64,000 nt of DNA from the NCBI RefSeq assembly GCF_002931555.1, contig NZ_PSTZ01000007.1, positions 496,001-560,000 on the forward strand. Reading direction: 5' to 3'. Both the position numbers and the translations under genes were made by a program. The notes beneath the pieces were generated by a model. That model was given only the letters and a program-made list of their open reading frames with translations, did not search any database and had not been told where the DNA came from. Of this stretch, positions 11,745 to 21,326 are shown one piece after another; the stretch's first letter is position 1, and each line of letters starts with the position of its first letter. This stretch comes from Pseudoclavibacter sp. RFBB5 (GTDB lineage Bacteria > Actinomycetota > Actinomycetes > Actinomycetales > Microbacteriaceae).

Positions 11745-12329
11745 ATGCGAGAGCTCGTGTACTACGTCGCGACGAGCATCGACGGTTTCATCGCCGACCC
11801 GAGCGGAGGCTTCGACGCCTTCCCGATGGAGGGCGACCACATGGCCACCCTGCTCGCGGACTACCCCGACGCGTTCCCTGCGCATGTCCTTGATGCGCTC
11901 GGAATGCGGGCCCCCGGCACGAGGTTCGACACCGTCATCATGGGCTGGAACACCCTACGCCCAGCTCTCGATGTCGGCATCGAGAGCCCGTACCCGCATC
12001 TGCGTCAGGTCGTCGCGAGCCGCGGCGACCGGCGCGTCGCTGATGACATGACGCTCACGAGCGACCCCGTCGACACCGTCCGGCGGCTGAAGGACGAGGA
12101 CGGGCTGCCGATCTGGCTCTGCGGCGGAGGGGAGCTCGCCGGCTCGCTGCGCAGCGAGATCGACCGCCTCGTTCTGAAGCGGAACCCGGTCGTCTTCGGT
12201 GCCGGCGTTCCGCTCTTCGGCCACGCTGGATACTCACCGCAGGCATTCACCCTGAGCGCGACGCGGCGCTTCGAATCGGGCGTGACGATTGATGAGTATG
12301 TTCGGTGCGACGAACGCCGGGGCGCTTAG
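11745..12329 (+). CDS. Dihydrofolate reductase-family (RibD C-terminal-like) protein
   Basis: Probable NADPH-dependent reductase of the RibD_C/DHFR-like group; not the housekeeping FolA. The 194 aa product starts with VYYVATSIDGFIADPSGGFDAF, has VIMGWNTLRP in the middle and LPIWLCGGGELAGSL as nucleotide-binding loop. Start ATG with GAGGAG upstream. The substrate is unknown. Its TAG stop shares the bases TTAG with the TAA stop of the convergent aroB, so there is no room for a terminator between the two. Confidence 0.85.
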   Translation: MRELVYYVATSIDGFIADPSGGFDAFPMEGDHMATLLADYPDAFPAHVLDALGMRAPGTRFDTVIMGWNTLRPALDVGIESPYPHLRQVVASRGDRRVADDMTLTSDPVDTVRRLKDEDGLPIWLCGGGELAGSLRSEIDRLVLKRNPVVFGAGVPLFGHAGYSPQAFTLSATRRFESGVTIDEYVRCDERRGA

Positions 12330-13408
12330 CTGGCGATCTCCTGGTACGCGGCGAAGAGCAGGCTCTCGTCCGGCGCGCGCATGATCGTCGGACGCCCGAG
12401 GCCATCGAGGACGACGAACCGGAGCATGGCGCCCCGCGCCTTCTTGTCGCGGCGCATCGTGGCGAGCAACGTCTTCCAGCGGCCGGCTGGATAGCTCGTG
12501 GGGAGACCGAGGAGCTCGAGGATCGCCGTGTGGCGGTCCGCGGTCGCGTCGTCCAGGCGCCCGGAGAGCCTCGCCAGCTCGGCGACGAACACCATGCCGA
12601 TGGAGATGGCGGCACCGTGGCGCCACTGGTAGCGCTCCGCGTTCTCGATGGCGTGCCCGAGCGTATGGCCGTAGTTGAGGATCTCCCGCAGCCCCTGCTC
12701 GGTGAAGTCCTCGCCGACGACCCGCGCCTTGACGCGGATCGCGAGCTCGAGCACCCGGAGGAACTCGGGGGTCGTCGGGTCGGTAGCCCGCTCCGGGTCA
12801 CGCTCGATGATGTCGAGGATCTCCGGCTCCGCGATGAAGCCGGCCTTCACGACCTCGGCGAAGCCGGCCAGGAGCTCGTTTCGCGGCAGGCTGTCGAGGA
12901 TCTCCGGATCGATGACGACGCCAGCAGGAGGGTGGAAGGACCCGACGAGATTCTTGCCCTCGTTCGTGTTCAGCCCTGTCTTGCCGCCGATCGCTGCGTC
13001 GACCATCGCGAGCACCGTCGTGGGCATGTGCACGACCTTGACGCCACGCAGCCACGTCGCGGCGATGAAGCCGCCGATGTCGCTCGTCGCGCCTCCGCCG
13101 ATCGTGATGACGGCGTCCGACCTCGTGAAGTCCGCCTGGCCGAGGATCTGCCAGCAGAACGCGGCCACCTCGATGCGCTTCGCGCCCTCCGCATCCGGGA
13201 TCTCGGCGATCAGAACCTGGGTGTACTCGCCGACGAGCTGCTCCCGGACACGCTCCGCCACATTCGCGAGGTGGGGGGCGTGCACGATCAGGACCTTGGC
13301 GACGCCCTCGCCGAGCAGCGCCGGGACCACGGCGGCCGCGTCGCGGAACTGGCCGCCCCCGATGATGATGTCGCCGTGGGCGCCGGGAACCTCGATGATC
13401 TCAGGCAA
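12326..13408 (-). CDS. aroB: 3-dehydroquinate synthase
   Basis: Second shikimate step, DAHP to 3-dehydroquinate, NAD and metal dependent. The 360 aa product has GGGATSDIGGFIAATWLRG (NAD-binding GGG with the catalytic region), IGGKTGLNTNEGKNLVGSFH and the metal ligand HTLGHAIEN. TTG start overlaps the aroK end by eight bases, with AAGGAAGG upstream. It is the last gene of the alaS-ruvX-mltG-aroE-aroC-aroK-aroB series. Confidence 0.96.
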   Translation of the reverse strand: MPEIIEVPGAHGDIIIGGGQFRDAAAVVPALLGEGVAKVLIVHAPHLANVAERVREQLVGEYTQVLIAEIPDAEGAKRIEVAAFCWQILGQADFTRSDAVITIGGGATSDIGGFIAATWLRGVKVVHMPTTVLAMVDAAIGGKTGLNTNEGKNLVGSFHPPAGVVIDPEILDSLPRNELLAGFAEVVKAGFIAEPEILDIIERDPERATDPTTPEFLRVLELAIRVKARVVGEDFTEQGLREILNYGHTLGHAIENAERYQWRHGAAISIGMVFVAELARLSGRLDDATADRHTAILELLGLPTSYPAGRWKTLLATMRRDKKARGAMLRFVVLDGLGRPTIMRAPDESLLFAAYQEIAS

Positions 13409-13916
13409 CGTCGCTTGGTCCTTCCTTGGAGTTCTGCTCCAGCCACTCCGCGATGTCGTCGACGACGCGGACCATGGGCCGGAATGAGGTGTCGAAGCTC
13501 ACGTCCGCGAGACGCTCGTACGTCTCGCGACGGGCTTCGTAGATCTGCGTCCAGCTCTCGATGCCCGTGATGAGCGGCCGCTTCGAGTTGCCGGTGATGC
13601 GCTCCGTGATGGCAGCGGGGGACGCGGTCAGCAGCACGACGGTGTGGCCGTCGAGCCGCGACTGCGTCTCGACGTCCATGACTGCCCCGCCCCCGAGTGA
13701 GAGGACCTCGGTCGTCTCGAGGTGCTCCGCGATCACGTCGCGTTCGAGTCGCCGGAACTCGACTTCCCCGTGCGCGGCGAAGATGTCGGGAATCGCCCCG
13801 TGGCGCGCCACGATCACCTTGTCGGTGTCGGCGTAGCTCGCGCCGAGCACCTTCGCGAGGCGGCGCCCGGCCCTCGACTTGCCGGCCGCCGGCGGGCCGA
13901 TGAGGACGACGCTCAT
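13401..13916 (-). CDS. aroK: Shikimate kinase
   Basis: Phosphorylates shikimate at the 3-hydroxyl. The 171 aa product has the Walker A loop [12 protein letters not shown] at residues 5-16, DTDK and FRRLERDV with substrate-contacting residues, and [10 protein letters not shown]. The ATG overlaps the aroC stop by four bases (ATGA). Longer in-frame extension upstream lies within aroC and is not used. Confidence 0.95.
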   Translation of the reverse strand: MSVVLIGPPAAGKSRAGRRLAKVLGASYADTDKVIVARHGAIPDIFAAHGEVEFRRLERDVIAEHLETTEVLSLGGGAVMDVETQSRLDGHTVVLLTASPAAITERITGNSKRPLITGIESWTQIYEARRETYERLADVSFDTSFRPMVRVVDDIAEWLEQNSKEGPSDVA

Positions 13917-15184
13917 ACGCGCCACTCGCTCAGCGAGTCCCCCATCGGCGTCTCGTCGACGGGACCAGCCTGCAGCTCGGACTCGGAGACCGACTCGTGG
14001 GACGTGCGCAGCAGGGGTGGGATGCTCCCGAGGTAGCTCTCGATGTTCCGCTTCGTCTCCGCCACCGAGTCCCCGCCGAACTTCTCCAGGATCGTGTCCG
14101 CGATCGTGAGGGCCACCATGGCCTCGACGACGACGCCGGAGGCCGGGACCGCGCACACGTCGGAGCGCTGGTGGTGTGCCGCCGCGTCCTGACCGGTGGC
14201 GACATCCACGGTGTGCAGCGCCTTCGGAACGGTCGCGATCGGCTTCATGCCCGCGCGCACGCGCAGGACCGTGCCCGTCGCCATGCCACCCTCGATACCG
14301 CCGGCGCGGTCGCTCGAGCGCACGATGGAGCCATCCCGGACGTAGAGCGGGTCGTGCGCCGAGGTTCCCGGACGACGAGTCGTCTCGAACCCGTCGCCGA
14401 CCTCGACGCCCTTGATGGCCTGGACGCTCATGAGCGCCTTCGCGAGACGCGCGTCGAGTCGACGGTCCCAGTGCACGTAGGAGCCGATGCCAGGCGGCAG
14501 TCCCCACACGAGGACCTCCGTGACCCCGCCGAGCGTGTCGCCGCTCTTGCGGACCTCGTCGATGAGCGCGACGGCCGCCGCCGACGTCTCCGCATCGAAG
14601 ACGCGGACGGGATCGGCGTCGATCGCCGCGAGGTCCGCGTAGACGGGCAGGGGCGCGTCGTCTGGAACGCGAACCGTGCCGATGGCCAGCGTGTGACTGA
14701 GCGTGGTGATCCCCAGCTCGGCCAGGAAGCGCTTCGCGATCGCACCGAGCGCGACGCGCGCCGCTGTCTCACGGGCGCTCGCGCGCTCAAGGACGGGGCG
14801 GGCGTCGTCGAAGCCGTGCTTCTGCATGCCGATGAGATCGGCATGTCCCGGGCGTGGACGCGTGAGTTTCGCACCCCGGCCAGTGTCGAACACGGCGGGA
14901 TCCACCGGCTCCGGACTCATGACCTCGACCCACTTGGGCCACTCCGTGTTGCCGATGCGGATGCCGATGGGCGAACCCATCGTGGCGCCGTGGCGCACGC
15001 CCGCGGAGAGCGTCAGCTCGTCCTGCTCGAACTTCATTCGCGCTCCCCGGCCGTGGCCGAGCTTTCGCCGCGCGAGGTCGGTGCGGAGATCGTCGAGGGA
15101 CAGCGGGACACCAGCTGGGAGTCCCTCGAGGATCGCAAGGAGTTCTGGGCCGTGGGATTCCCCGGCCGTGAGCCATCGAAGCAT
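13913..15184 (-). CDS. aroC: Chorismate synthase
   Basis: Last common step to aromatic amino acids; needs reduced FMN. The 423 aa product begins with [15 protein letters not shown] (signature 1, GESHG) and shows [10 protein letters not shown]-like ([11 protein letters not shown]) and [12 protein letters not shown], all diagnostic. The ATG starts five bases after the aroE stop. The product is slightly long at the C-terminus, as in actinobacteria. Confidence 0.96.
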   Translation of the reverse strand: MLRWLTAGESHGPELLAILEGLPAGVPLSLDDLRTDLARRKLGHGRGARMKFEQDELTLSAGVRHGATMGSPIGIRIGNTEWPKWVEVMSPEPVDPAVFDTGRGAKLTRPRPGHADLIGMQKHGFDDARPVLERASARETAARVALGAIAKRFLAELGITTLSHTLAIGTVRVPDDAPLPVYADLAAIDADPVRVFDAETSAAAVALIDEVRKSGDTLGGVTEVLVWGLPPGIGSYVHWDRRLDARLAKALMSVQAIKGVEVGDGFETTRRPGTSAHDPLYVRDGSIVRSSDRAGGIEGGMATGTVLRVRAGMKPIATVPKALHTVDVATGQDAAAHHQRSDVCAVPASGVVVEAMVALTIADTILEKFGGDSVAETKRNIESYLGSIPPLLRTSHESVSESELQAGPVDETPMGDSLSEWRV

Positions 15185-15188
15185 TGGA

Positions 15189-16070
15189 CTATTCTGACAC
15201 GCGCAGCGCGGCGCTCCGCATCGCGGCCCGCACCTCGGCCTCTCGCGGCAGCCGTTCGGACACCCCGCGTCCCGTGAAGAGACGCACTTGCACGAGAGCC
15301 TGCTCGAGCAGGAGCTCGAGTCCGGAGACGACCCGTCCGCCAGCAGACAGCCAGCGCGACGCGAGATTCGTCGGCCACGGGTCGTAGAGCACGTCGAACA
15401 GGAGTGCTCCGTCGACCCAGGCCTCATCGACCAGGAGATGGTCCTGGTCACCCGGGATGGTGTTGACGACGAGCTCGGCGTGCTTGGACTCGGCCGGCAG
15501 GGCGTCGAACTGGGCGAAGGTCAGCACGTCGACGCCGACCCCGAGCGATGATGCCAGCGTGGCCAGCTCCCGCGCGCGCTCGGGCGCGCGGACGACGACA
15601 CGCAGCTCAGACGTGCCGAGGGAGGGCAGCGCTGCGACCACGGCCGCCGCCGTGCCACCGGCCCCGAGCAGGCGGACCCTCGGCGCAGCCTCCATCCCCG
15701 CACCGTTCAGCGCGGCGACGAACCCGAGCACGTCCGTGTTCCACCCACGAGCGGCGCCGCCTGCGTCCGGATCGTCGAAGACGAGCGTGTTGACGGCCCC
15801 GATCTCGACAGCGGCCGGGGCGAGCCAGGAAGCGAATTCGTGCGCCTCCTGTTTGAGGGGCATCGTGACGGAGAACCCCCGCCACCCCGGTCCGCGCGTC
15901 GACATGAAGCCGGCGAGCTCGCCTTCCGGAACGTCGAATCGCTCGTAGCGCCAGTCCAGCCCGAGCTCCCTGTACGCCGCGGCATGGATCGCCGGCGACT
16001 TCGAGTGGTCGATGGGCGAGCCGAGGACGGCGAGCCTGGTCTCCGGCGAGTCCACGCCTGCCTCAGCCAT
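15189..16070 (-). CDS. aroE: Shikimate dehydrogenase
   Basis: NADPH-dependent reduction of 3-dehydroshikimate. The 293 aa product has the substrate site [17 protein letters not shown], the catalytic lysine in [20 protein letters not shown] and the Rossmann loop [14 protein letters not shown]. Overlaps mltG by eight bases. Confidence 0.94.
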   Translation of the reverse strand: MAEAGVDSPETRLAVLGSPIDHSKSPAIHAAAYRELGLDWRYERFDVPEGELAGFMSTRGPGWRGFSVTMPLKQEAHEFASWLAPAAVEIGAVNTLVFDDPDAGGAARGWNTDVLGFVAALNGAGMEAAPRVRLLGAGGTAAAVVAALPSLGTSELRVVVRAPERARELATLASSLGVGVDVLTFAQFDALPAESKHAELVVNTIPGDQDHLLVDEAWVDGALLFDVLYDPWPTNLASRWLSAGGRVVSGLELLLEQALVQVRLFTGRGVSERLPREAEVRAAMRSAALRVSE

Positions 16071-17325
16071 ATTCGGGGTGATCTTCCATCCACGCGAGCC
16101 ACTTGGCGACCGCGACCTCGTGCTCCTCGAACGTCTCGGAGAAGATGGTCTCCCCCGTGTCGAGGTTCCAGGTCACGAAGTACACCCACGGCCCGTCGGC
16201 GGGGTTCACGGCAGCATCGATAGCGATGTCACCCGGGTTCGAGATCGGCCCCGCGACCATCCCCGGATGCACGTAGGTGTTGTAGATGTTCGCAGCGTCG
16301 GCGCGTTCCGCATCGCTCGTCGAGACTCGGTGCGTGTTGCCGGTGCCATAGGCCACCGTCGCGTCGGACTGCAGGAGCATGCCCATGTCGAGCCTGTTGA
16401 GGAACACCCGCGAGACCTTGTAGTAGTCCTCGCGGAGGCCCGCTTCCTTCTGGATGAGCGAGGCCAGGCGGATCGTGTCCCAGCGTGCCTCTGGAGCGAC
16501 GCCGTGCTCGTCGAGTGACTGGAACATGCGGTCGACCAGCGTCTTCAGCACCGTGTTCGCGTCGACGCCGGGGTCGAAGCTGTAGGTCGCCGGGAACAGG
16601 AACCCTTCAAGGGTCGTCGCCTCGGCGGGGAGTCCGAAGTTCGCCGGGATGGCCGCCGCCTCGAGATCGGCGACGGGAATGCCGACGCCACCCTCGATGA
16701 GTGCGTAAACGTCCTGGAGCGCTGTGCCCTCCGGAATCACGACGGTCGACTCCTGGCGGTTCGCGGGGTCGAGCAGCGAGGCGAGCGCGGATTCGGCGCT
16801 CATCTCCTCCTGCATTCCGTAGCTGCCTGGGATGAAGACCGGATCCTCGGGCTGCGCGAGCACCTCATCCACGAAGGCGCCAGGGGACTTCACGATGCCG
16901 ACCTCGGCGAGTCGCTCGCCGATGGAGGTGCCGGTGTCGCCGGATTCGATGGTGAACGCCATCTCCGTGCCGTTCCCGCTGCCCTCGAAGTCCGCAGAGG
17001 ACGCACCACCCCCGAACAGGCTGCGCAGCTGGGAGCCGAAGCCGAACCAGACGACCGCCGCGCTCACTGCCACGACAACGACGAGCACGAGGATGACGAT
17101 CAGACTGCGCTTGCCCTGCTTGACCGCGGCCGACTGGCGCCTGCGGTTCCCGCCGGACCTTCGCGGACTGCCGTCGCCTGCGTCCGCCTGCTTCGCGGTC
17201 TCGTCGGAGAAGAGGTCACCGAACGGATCGTCCGGGGTGAATCGCTTGCGACCTTCTTGGCTACCTGGGGGCTGGTTGTCCGTCAGAGTCCTGATCCTTT
17301 CGGGAGAGGAGCTCACCCGGCGCAC
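16063..17325 (-). CDS. mltG: Endolytic transglycosylase MltG
   Basis: Membrane-bound peptidoglycan lytic transglycosylase that releases glycan strands during growth. Up to 420 aa: a charged cytoplasmic N-terminus, one membrane segment (VILVLVVVVAVSAAVVWFGF), a LysM-like region, then the YceG domain with the catalytic glutamate in LASLIQKEAGL, and YNTYVHPGM..GPISNPG near the end. Start uncertain: GTG at 17325 or 17316 (both inside the ruvX end); neither has a strong ribosome site, and a CTG further in has AAAGGA upstream. The ruvX-mltG-aroE linkage is common in actinobacteria. Confidence 0.93.
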   Translation of the reverse strand: MRRVSSSPERIRTLTDNQPPGSQEGRKRFTPDDPFGDLFSDETAKQADAGDGSPRRSGGNRRRQSAAVKQGKRSLIVILVLVVVVAVSAAVVWFGFGSQLRSLFGGGASSADFEGSGNGTEMAFTIESGDTGTSIGERLAEVGIVKSPGAFVDEVLAQPEDPVFIPGSYGMQEEMSAESALASLLDPANRQESTVVIPEGTALQDVYALIEGGVGIPVADLEAAAIPANFGLPAEATTLEGFLFPATYSFDPGVDANTVLKTLVDRMFQSLDEHGVAPEARWDTIRLASLIQKEAGLREDYYKVSRVFLNRLDMGMLLQSDATVAYGTGNTHRVSTSDAERADAANIYNTYVHPGMVAGPISNPGDIAIDAAVNPADGPWVYFVTWNLDTGETIFSETFEEHEVAVAKWLAWMEDHPEYG

Positions 17326-17767
17326 GTCCGGATTGGCGCTCCGCGTCGAGCGAGGTCTGCAAGATGACGACTGCCGCCACCTGGTCGATGATGTTCCGAG
17401 ATCTGGAGGCCTTCCGGCCCACGTCGCGAAGCTGCCGGCTCGCGCTGACCGTCGTCAGACGCTCGTCCACCAACCTGAGTGGAACCGGAGAGTGGGCGGC
17501 GATCTGCTCGGCCACCGCCCGCGCGTCCGCAGTCGATGCGGTCTCGGCACCTGAGAGCGACAGCGGGAGGCCCACGACGATCTCGATGGCGCCGTACTCG
17601 ACGACGAGCTCCGCGATCCGCCTGGCGTGGGCATCGCCCTTGGCTCCGTCCCGCGGCACCGTTTCGAGCGGCGTCGCGAGCATTCCGTGCGGGTCGCTCC
17701 TGCTCACGCCGACGCGGGCCTTGCCCACGTCGACGCCGAGGCGCGTGCCTGGACGGATGTCAGCCAT
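17261..17767 (-). CDS. ruvX: Holliday junction resolvase-like / pre-16S rRNA nuclease (YqgF family)
   Basis: RNase H-fold nuclease of the YqgF/RuvX family, implicated in 16S rRNA 5' end maturation. The 168 aa product has GVDVGKARVGVSRSD at the N-terminus (first catalytic aspartate), IVVGLPLSLSG, and VDERLTTVSA with the second acidic residue. ATG overlaps the alaS stop by eight bases. Confidence 0.93.
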   Translation of the reverse strand: MADIRPGTRLGVDVGKARVGVSRSDPHGMLATPLETVPRDGAKGDAHARRIAELVVEYGAIEIVVGLPLSLSGAETASTADARAVAEQIAAHSPVPLRLVDERLTTVSASRQLRDVGRKASRSRNIIDQVAAVVILQTSLDAERQSGRAPGELLSRKDQDSDGQPAPR

Positions 17768-20429
17768 TCGCGAGTTCAGTGCGGATCGCGGCGAGCGCGT
17801 CGTCGAGGCGCTCGACGTCGGTGCCGCCGCCCTGCGCGACGTCCGGCTTCCCGCCGCCGCCTCCGCCGAGGATCGGGGCCGCGATGCGAACGAGGGCGCC
17901 TGCTGCGGCCCCAGCGTCACGCGCGGCCGGGTTGGTGGCGACGAGCACGATCGGCTTGCCGTTGGAGGCGGCGCCGAGCGCGACGACGGCAGGTCGGTCG
18001 CCGAGCTGCTCGCGGACGGCGAGCGCGAGCGAGCGGAGCTCGTCCGCGCTACGGACCTCGCCGAGGTGCTTCGCCACGAGCAGGACGCTCCCAGCGGAGC
18101 TGGCCTCGGCGGCGATCGCGGGCACGCGCCGCATGGCCTCGGCGGCTTCGAGCTCCGCGATGCGCTTCTGAGCGGCCTTGAGGCTCGTCGCCAGGTCCTG
18201 GACGCGGTCGGCGAGCTGCTCGCGTGGGGCCTTGAGGTTGCTCGTGAGCTGCGAGACGATGGCGCGCTCGACGGCGAAGTCCGCGAAGGCGTCTCGCCCG
18301 ACAAGCGACTCGATGCGGCGGTTGCTCGAGCCGACGGAGGACTCCCCCACCAGGTTGACGATCCCGATCTCCGACGAGCTGCCGACGTGCGTGCCGCCGC
18401 ACAGCTCTCGCGACCAGGGGCCGCCGATGTCGACCATCCGCACCCGGCTGCCGTACTTCTCGCCGAACAGGGCGCGAGCCCCGAGCGACTTGGCCTCGTC
18501 GAGGTCCATCTCGCGGGTCGTGACGACGTGGTTGGCGCGGATGGCGTCGTTGACGATGCCTTCGAGCTCGGCCTTCGTGTCGTTCGTGAGTCCCTGGCTC
18601 CAGGAGAAGTCGAGGCGCAGGTACCCGGCCTTGTTGTACGAGCCGGACTGGTGGGCGTCGGGTCCGAGCACGTCGCGGAGCGCGGCGTGGAGGAGGTGCG
18701 TCGCCGTGTGGGCCTGGTTGGCGCTGCGACGGTATGCCGGGTCGACGATCGTCTCGACGCGATCGCCGACGGCGACCTCACCGGAGACGATGGTGACGGT
18801 GTGGCTCACGAGGCCCGCGATGGGCCGCTGGACGTCGACGACGTCCGCGACGAGTCCGCGGGTGGCTGAGGTGATCTGGCCAGAGTCTGCTTCCTGTCCG
18901 CCCGACTCCGCGTAGAGCGCCGTGCTGGCCAGGATGATCTCGACCTGCTGTCCGGAGCTGGCGCTGACGGCGGGGTGACCGTCGACGATGAGCCCGAGCA
19001 CCTCGCTCTCGTGGGTCAGGTCGGTGTAGCCGACGAACGTGGTCTCGCCCAGCGAGCGGAACTCGCTGTACACCGAGACGTCGGCAAGGGCGGAGCGCTT
19101 TGACTTCGCATCCGCCTTCGCACGCGTGCGCTGCTCGCTCATCAGCCGCTCGAACGCCTCGCGGTTGACGCTGACGCCCGCCTCCTCGGCGATCTCAACG
19201 GTGAGGTCGATGGGGAAGCCGAAGGTGTCGTGGAGCTTGAACGCGGTCTCACCGGAGAGGTGCTGCACCCCGCTCGCACGCGTCTCGGTGACGGCGGTCT
19301 CGAGGATGGCCGTGCCAGCTGCGAGCGTGCGGAGGAAGGTCTCTTCTTCTGCGTAGGCGAGACGCGCGATGCGCGGGAACTCGTCCGCGAGCTCTGGGTA
19401 GGCGTCCTTCATCGCGTCTTTGGAAGCGGGCAGGAGCTGCGGGAGGCTGGCGCCTTCGAACCCGAGGAGGCGCATGGCTCGGACGACCCGGCGCAGGAGG
19501 CGTCGCAGGATGTACCCGCGTCCCTCGTTGCCCGGCTCGACCCGGTCGGCCATCAGCATGAGCGAGGAGCGCACGTGGTCGGCGACGACGCGCATGCGCA
19601 CGTCGTCCGCGTGGGAGGCACCATAGGCCTTGCCGGAGATCTCAGCGGCCTTGTCGAGGACCGGGCGAACCTGGTCGATCTCGTACATGTTGTCGACGCC
19701 CTGCTTGATGAAGGCGATGCGCTCGAGGCCCATGCCCGTGTCGATGTTCTGCTTCGGGAGGTCGGCGACGATCTCGTAGTCGTCCTTCGTGGTTCCCTCA
19801 CCGCGCTCGTACTGCATGAACACGAGGTTCCAGATCTCGACGTAGCGGTCGTCGTCGGTTGCCGGTCCCCCGTCGGCTCCGTATGCGGGGCCACGGTCGA
19901 AGAAGATCTCGGAGCAGGGACCGGCGGGGCTGCCGGGGCCGCCCGCCGACCAGAAGTTGTCCTTCATGCCGAGGCCCTGGATGCGTGCATCCGGGAACCC
20001 CGTGACCTCACGCCAGATGCCGCGTGCTACGTCGTCCTTCTCGTAGACCGTGATCCAGAGGTCCTCCGGCTTGAATCCGAGCCCGCCCGCACTCTCCGGC
20101 GTGGTCAGCAGCTCCCAGGCGAACTCGATCGCGCCCTGCTTGAAGTAGTCGCCGAACGAGAAGTTCCCGCACATCTGGAAGAAGGTGCCGTGTCGAGGGG
20201 TCTTGCCGACTTCTTCGATGTCGTTGGTCCTGATGCACTTCTGCACGCTGACCGCGCGGTCGAACGGGGCCGGGACCACTCCCGTGAAGTACGGGATGAA
20301 CGGAACCATGCCCGCGATCGTGAACATGATCGTCGGGTCGTCGCTCACCAGGGGCGCTGAGGGGACTGCGGTGTGCCCCCGCTTCTCGAAGAAGTCGAGG
20401 TAGCGGCGACGGATCTCGGCGGTTTGCAT
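17760..20429 (-). CDS. alaS: Alanyl-tRNA synthetase
   Basis: Charges tRNA-Ala and edits mischarged serine/glycine. The 889 aa product has the class II catalytic domain (SVQKCIRTNDIEEVG, FFQMCGNFSFGDYFK), the tRNA-recognition domain, the editing domain with zinc-binding HTATHLLH and CGGTHV, and the C-terminal DHHA1 domain ending in GGGGGGKPDVAQGGG. Start MQTAEIRRRYLDFF is the usual actinobacterial N-terminus; extension upstream is not supported. Confidence 0.97.
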   Translation of the reverse strand: MQTAEIRRRYLDFFEKRGHTAVPSAPLVSDDPTIMFTIAGMVPFIPYFTGVVPAPFDRAVSVQKCIRTNDIEEVGKTPRHGTFFQMCGNFSFGDYFKQGAIEFAWELLTTPESAGGLGFKPEDLWITVYEKDDVARGIWREVTGFPDARIQGLGMKDNFWSAGGPGSPAGPCSEIFFDRGPAYGADGGPATDDDRYVEIWNLVFMQYERGEGTTKDDYEIVADLPKQNIDTGMGLERIAFIKQGVDNMYEIDQVRPVLDKAAEISGKAYGASHADDVRMRVVADHVRSSLMLMADRVEPGNEGRGYILRRLLRRVVRAMRLLGFEGASLPQLLPASKDAMKDAYPELADEFPRIARLAYAEEETFLRTLAAGTAILETAVTETRASGVQHLSGETAFKLHDTFGFPIDLTVEIAEEAGVSVNREAFERLMSEQRTRAKADAKSKRSALADVSVYSEFRSLGETTFVGYTDLTHESEVLGLIVDGHPAVSASSGQQVEIILASTALYAESGGQEADSGQITSATRGLVADVVDVQRPIAGLVSHTVTIVSGEVAVGDRVETIVDPAYRRSANQAHTATHLLHAALRDVLGPDAHQSGSYNKAGYLRLDFSWSQGLTNDTKAELEGIVNDAIRANHVVTTREMDLDEAKSLGARALFGEKYGSRVRMVDIGGPWSRELCGGTHVGSSSEIGIVNLVGESSVGSSNRRIESLVGRDAFADFAVERAIVSQLTSNLKAPREQLADRVQDLATSLKAAQKRIAELEAAEAMRRVPAIAAEASSAGSVLLVAKHLGEVRSADELRSLALAVREQLGDRPAVVALGAASNGKPIVLVATNPAARDAGAAAGALVRIAAPILGGGGGGKPDVAQGGGTDVERLDDALAAIRTELANG

Positions 20430-20503
20430 CGTGCTGTGTGGCTCTTTCTGTGGCGACTGGCGACGGGCGACGAGGCCCCCCGGGATGTGGGTGGGGTGTC
20501 GCG

Positions 20504-20698
20504 CTACTTGATGTCGGCGATAGCCGCGGTGAGGTCCTGCGTGCGCGCGCGGTAGCCCTCCGCCACGGCTTCGGTGAACTCGTCGACGCGTCCGTTCACG
20601 CCGGAGAAGAACGTGCGGCCTGCTGGGGTCGAGTTGACGAGGTGGGCGAGGGCGAAGCCTGCGGCGATACCGCCGATGATGCTGAGCGCTGTGCGCAT
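20504..20698 (-). CDS. Small single-pass membrane protein (YtxH-like)
   Basis: The 64 aa product has an N-terminal membrane segment (ALSIIGGIAAGFALAHLV) and a short helical tail with the basic pattern RTFFSGVNGRVDEF and YRARTQDL. Function unknown. It lies between alaS and the DUF948 gene, a place where actinobacteria often have a small membrane protein. The ATG has AGGAGAT upstream. Confidence 0.75.
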   Translation of the reverse strand: MRTALSIIGGIAAGFALAHLVNSTPAGRTFFSGVNGRVDEFTEAVAEGYRARTQDLTAAIADIK

Positions 20699-20736
20699 GA
20701 GATCTCCTGGAACGTGGTGAGCGGGTGTCTGGCGGG

Positions 20737-21150
20737 TCAGCGCGTTGCGCGCTTCTTCGGCTTCTTCGGCTTCGAGGTGGACTTGACCGTCGCAGGTCCA
20801 TCGCTCTTGAGGCTGGAGATGCCGGAGCGCACGGCGGCTGAGAAGCCGGCGAGCTTGATGAGGGGGCCGCCGACGGTCGCCGCGGTGAGTGCGACGAGGC
20901 TTGAGACGTTGCTCGTGGTCTCGGAGACGTGGGTCGTGATGCTGTCGATCTTCGCGAGCTGCTTGTTGGCCTCGAGCACGGTGACCTGCGTCTCGGCGAG
21001 GGTTGGCGTGATCGCGTCGACGGACTCGCGGATGCCGCTGCGCACCTCGTCGAGCACCCCGCCGAGCTTCAGCAGGGGAACAGCGAGCAGGAGGACGAGG
21101 ATGAGGAAGACTGCGGCCGCGATGAGGCCGGCGATGTCGCCACCAGACAT
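20737..21150 (-). CDS. DUF948 domain membrane protein
   Basis: The 137 aa product has an N-terminal membrane segment (IAGLIAAAVFLILVLLLAVPLL), a helical region with VRSGIRESVDAITPTLAETQ and a lysine-rich tail (KSTSKPKKPKKRATR). This matches DUF948 proteins. Role unknown; possibly an envelope-associated scaffold. It lies between rpsD and alaS, a conserved actinobacterial order. It must have its own promoter because the rpsD terminator lies upstream. Confidence 0.8.
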   Translation of the reverse strand: MSGGDIAGLIAAAVFLILVLLLAVPLLKLGGVLDEVRSGIRESVDAITPTLAETQVTVLEANKQLAKIDSITTHVSETTSNVSSLVALTAATVGGPLIKLAGFSAAVRSGISSLKSDGPATVKSTSKPKKPKKRATR

Positions 21151-21220
21151 GGTGCTTGCTCCTTAGTGAGCGCGGCGCGTCGCCGCACGGATAGACGAAC
21201 GCCGCAGCGCCGCAGGACAG

Positions 21221-21254
21221 ACAAAAGGGCGGGTCATCTTGCGATGACCCGCCC
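21221..21254 (-). terminator. Rho-independent terminator of rpsD
   Basis: On the minus strand GGGCGGGTCATC and GATGACCCGCCC form a perfect 12 bp stem with a 4-base loop, directly followed by TTTTGT. This is the clearest intrinsic terminator in the window and closes the single-gene rpsD transcript. Confidence 0.92.
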
Positions 21255-21326
21255 CTATGTTAGTTGGCTCCGGCGGCTCGGGTTGCCCCGAACTGCCAGT
21301 TCCGGCGAACCGGAGCGCCAGCTTGG

